64,000 bases of DNA, taken from NCBI GenBank assembly GCA_905331475.1, contig CAJNYU010000397.1, forward strand, positions 62,001 through 126,000, in the 5' to 3' direction. A program made the translations under genes and the position numbers. Below the pieces are notes generated by a model, which ran no database searches, had not been told where the DNA came from, and saw only the letters and a program-made list of their open reading frames with translations. Shown here in pieces: positions 62,609-64,000 of the stretch. The stretch comes from Rotaria socialis. Lineage: Eukaryota; Rotifera; Eurotatoria; Philodinida; Philodinidae. Numbering within the stretch: position 1 is the stretch's first letter; every line of letters begins with the position of its first letter.

Positions 62609-63723
62609 AAGAAATCATAAATATTTTATTTATTTTACAGTATTATAAACAAAACAATAAAACAAGTATCGATTACATAATGAGGCGCTTCAAAAATTTG
62701 ACAAATCAAATAATTTGAATAAACATTGAAAAGAAAAACTAGCTCTTGAGAATTCATTGAATGCACTTGACTGATTCAATGCAAATATCAACTAGCATGA
62801 ATACTCACCGATATTCATATTTGGTGTTTCAATTCATATGGTATCTGCAAGGACATGTCAGTAATTCTAGCCAAAGTCTGAAAAGTTCCTTTTACATTGA
62901 GTTTTCGGTCCAATTTTCAGAATATACTGAATGTTCGAAATATTTTTCAAGTTTCAAGTGAACTCAAATTTTATATGGGGCAAAACATTGTACACAAACA
63001 AAAAACGATATGTTAATAAAAGAAGATTCTTTTCCACTGAAACTTTTATGATATTGTATGGATTAATAAACCTGTATGCAACAAGAAATTTTCATGTTGA
63101 AAGTCACTTTTTTATGTCTATTTGAGTGGAAAATTCAATAATAACGATCGTGACTTCTCTTACGAAAATCCATTTAGATGAACTCTTTCTTGAAAACTTT
63201 TGCTATTCTCATCGAAACTTCTTTGTAGATATTTATGAGCTTAAATAATGCCTATCGATTTTACTTGTCTGCTGAGTATGAGATCATTTAATTTTACAAC
63301 TAAAATTTTAACATTTCTGTTGTCATCAAAATTTGAAAAAACAAATAGATATTGTTGATTTCATGGCTAAACATTTCGGTCATTAATAAAAATTTATAGG
63401 ACATCATCGTTACTCTATTCAACTCGATTGAATTGCAGACACTCAAGTCATTTGGAAAATGAATCCATGAATGCAAAACAAACAACATCTTTCATGAACT
63501 GTATGAATATCCTACTATTCGGTGGTATTGTGGATCTATGGAACTGAGTTTTTTGTTTTTGTCTCAACCTGGAGAGAAAAAAAATAATCAACCAGAATTG
63601 ATTAGTATCATTTCTAAAAATACAGATTTCAATACTAGTGGTAAAAGATCTATTTAATCGACAAATTATGTTCTGATTCACATGATACTGAGCTTAAAAC
63701 TATAGATAGGATAATCTTCGATT
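62609..63723. other. Intergenic region
   Basis: About 1.1 kb of AT-rich sequence between two minus-strand genes. The open frames near 62761, 62931 and 63448 show no protein features. Confidence 0.5.
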
Positions 63724-63840
63724 TCAGTCGGAAGCACTTTTTGTTGTCTTAGCCTCAGCATTTTTTCTTTCCGCCTTGGTCATGTCTCTAATCTGTATAC
63801 TTACACGTATTGTTTTTGCATGAAATAATAATAAGCTGTG
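63724..63840 (-). CDS. Terminal exon of a minus-strand gene running off the window
   Basis: After an acceptor (TTTTTATCTTGAAG on the minus strand) 38 codons run in phase 0 to TGA. They encode a Leu-rich start (SLLLFHAKTIRVSIQIRD) and a Lys/Ala-rich basic tail (MTKAERKNAEAKTTKSASD). The rest of the gene lies beyond 64000; a possible donor for the preceding exon is near 63980. The protein is not recognised; the basic tail would suit a small nuclear or membrane-tethered protein, but this is guesswork. Confidence 0.5.
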   Translation of the reverse strand, partial: HSLLLFHAKTIRVSIQIRDMTKAERKNAEAKTTKSASD

Positions 63841-64000
63841 CTTCAAGATAAAAAGAAGAAAAAGCAATAAGCAAATTGATTTTTCTTTATGATAGTTTTT
63901 AAAACATATTTCCTTAAAGAACTAATCATTTTTTGGAAAGAATTCTTTCAGGTGTAAATGGGTAAAGAAATCAAGACAATACCAATAGAATGTAATGAAT

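Noticed and set aside
1-64000. CRISPR arrays, bacterial operons, prophage or rRNA genes
   Set aside because: The window is intron-rich animal DNA; no spaced short direct-repeat array or rRNA-like sequence was seen.

Overview
This window is nuclear DNA from a small-genome invertebrate animal. It is very AT-rich. Its genes are cut by many 50-70 nt GT-AG introns, with AT-rich spacers of a few hundred bases to 5.6 kb between them. The proteins are animal ones: cohesin STAG, tubulin cofactor B, parkin, nicotinic receptor, FHIP1 and ubinuclein. Intron style, expanded P450/lectin/TRIM-type genes and splice-acceptor-like sites just upstream of several start codons fit a bdelloid rotifer (inference, about 60 %). 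All gene models were assembled by eye: exon ends were chosen so that GT-AG junctions and reading phase close exactly.

Layout. 1-5.7 kb: three + strand genes in a row, the C-terminal half of STAG/SA cohesin, tubulin-folding cofactor B, and a small protein joining a dsRNA-binding domain to a PrimPol/UL52-type zinc site and a Cys-rich tail. 5.7-9.35 kb: non-coding, with a roughly 400 bp foldback. 9.35-11.9 kb: a RING/B-box/coiled-coil (TRIM-like) gene (+). 11.9-19.2 kb: a cytochrome P450 gene (-) between two decayed P450 pieces, plus orphan exon-like pieces. 20.2-21.4 kb: a TEX47/BLUF-like gene (-). 24.06-24.38 kb: a 71-residue two-EF-hand protein (+). 26.17-26.96 kb: a polyQ protein (+). 27.2-30.8 kb: a repeat-rich block with a purine-rich minisatellite between inverted repeats. 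32.5-40.5 kb: FHIP1, the dynein/Hook adaptor (-, 19 exons). 43.7-46.7 kb: an alpha-type nicotinic receptor subunit (-). 47.9-49.0 kb: a parkin-like RBR protein without UBL or RING0 (-). 50.3-53.0 kb: a WSC/C-type-lectin receptor with a C-terminal ITIM-like motif (+), followed 181 bp later by ubinuclein (+, 53.2-57.9 kb). 58.9-62.6 kb: two single-exon membrane proteins (-). 63.7-63.8 kb: the last exon of a minus-strand gene that runs off the window.

The genes do not form one pathway. They are mostly housekeeping (cohesion, tubulin folding, H3.3 deposition, vesicle transport, mitophagy-type ubiquitination) with several surface receptors. The most unusual items are the dsRBD-PrimPol-zinc fusion, the RING1-IBR-RING2-only parkin with altered catalytic partners, the nicotinic subunit with lysines in place of the conserved Gly-Glu before M2, and the ITIM-bearing lectin receptor.
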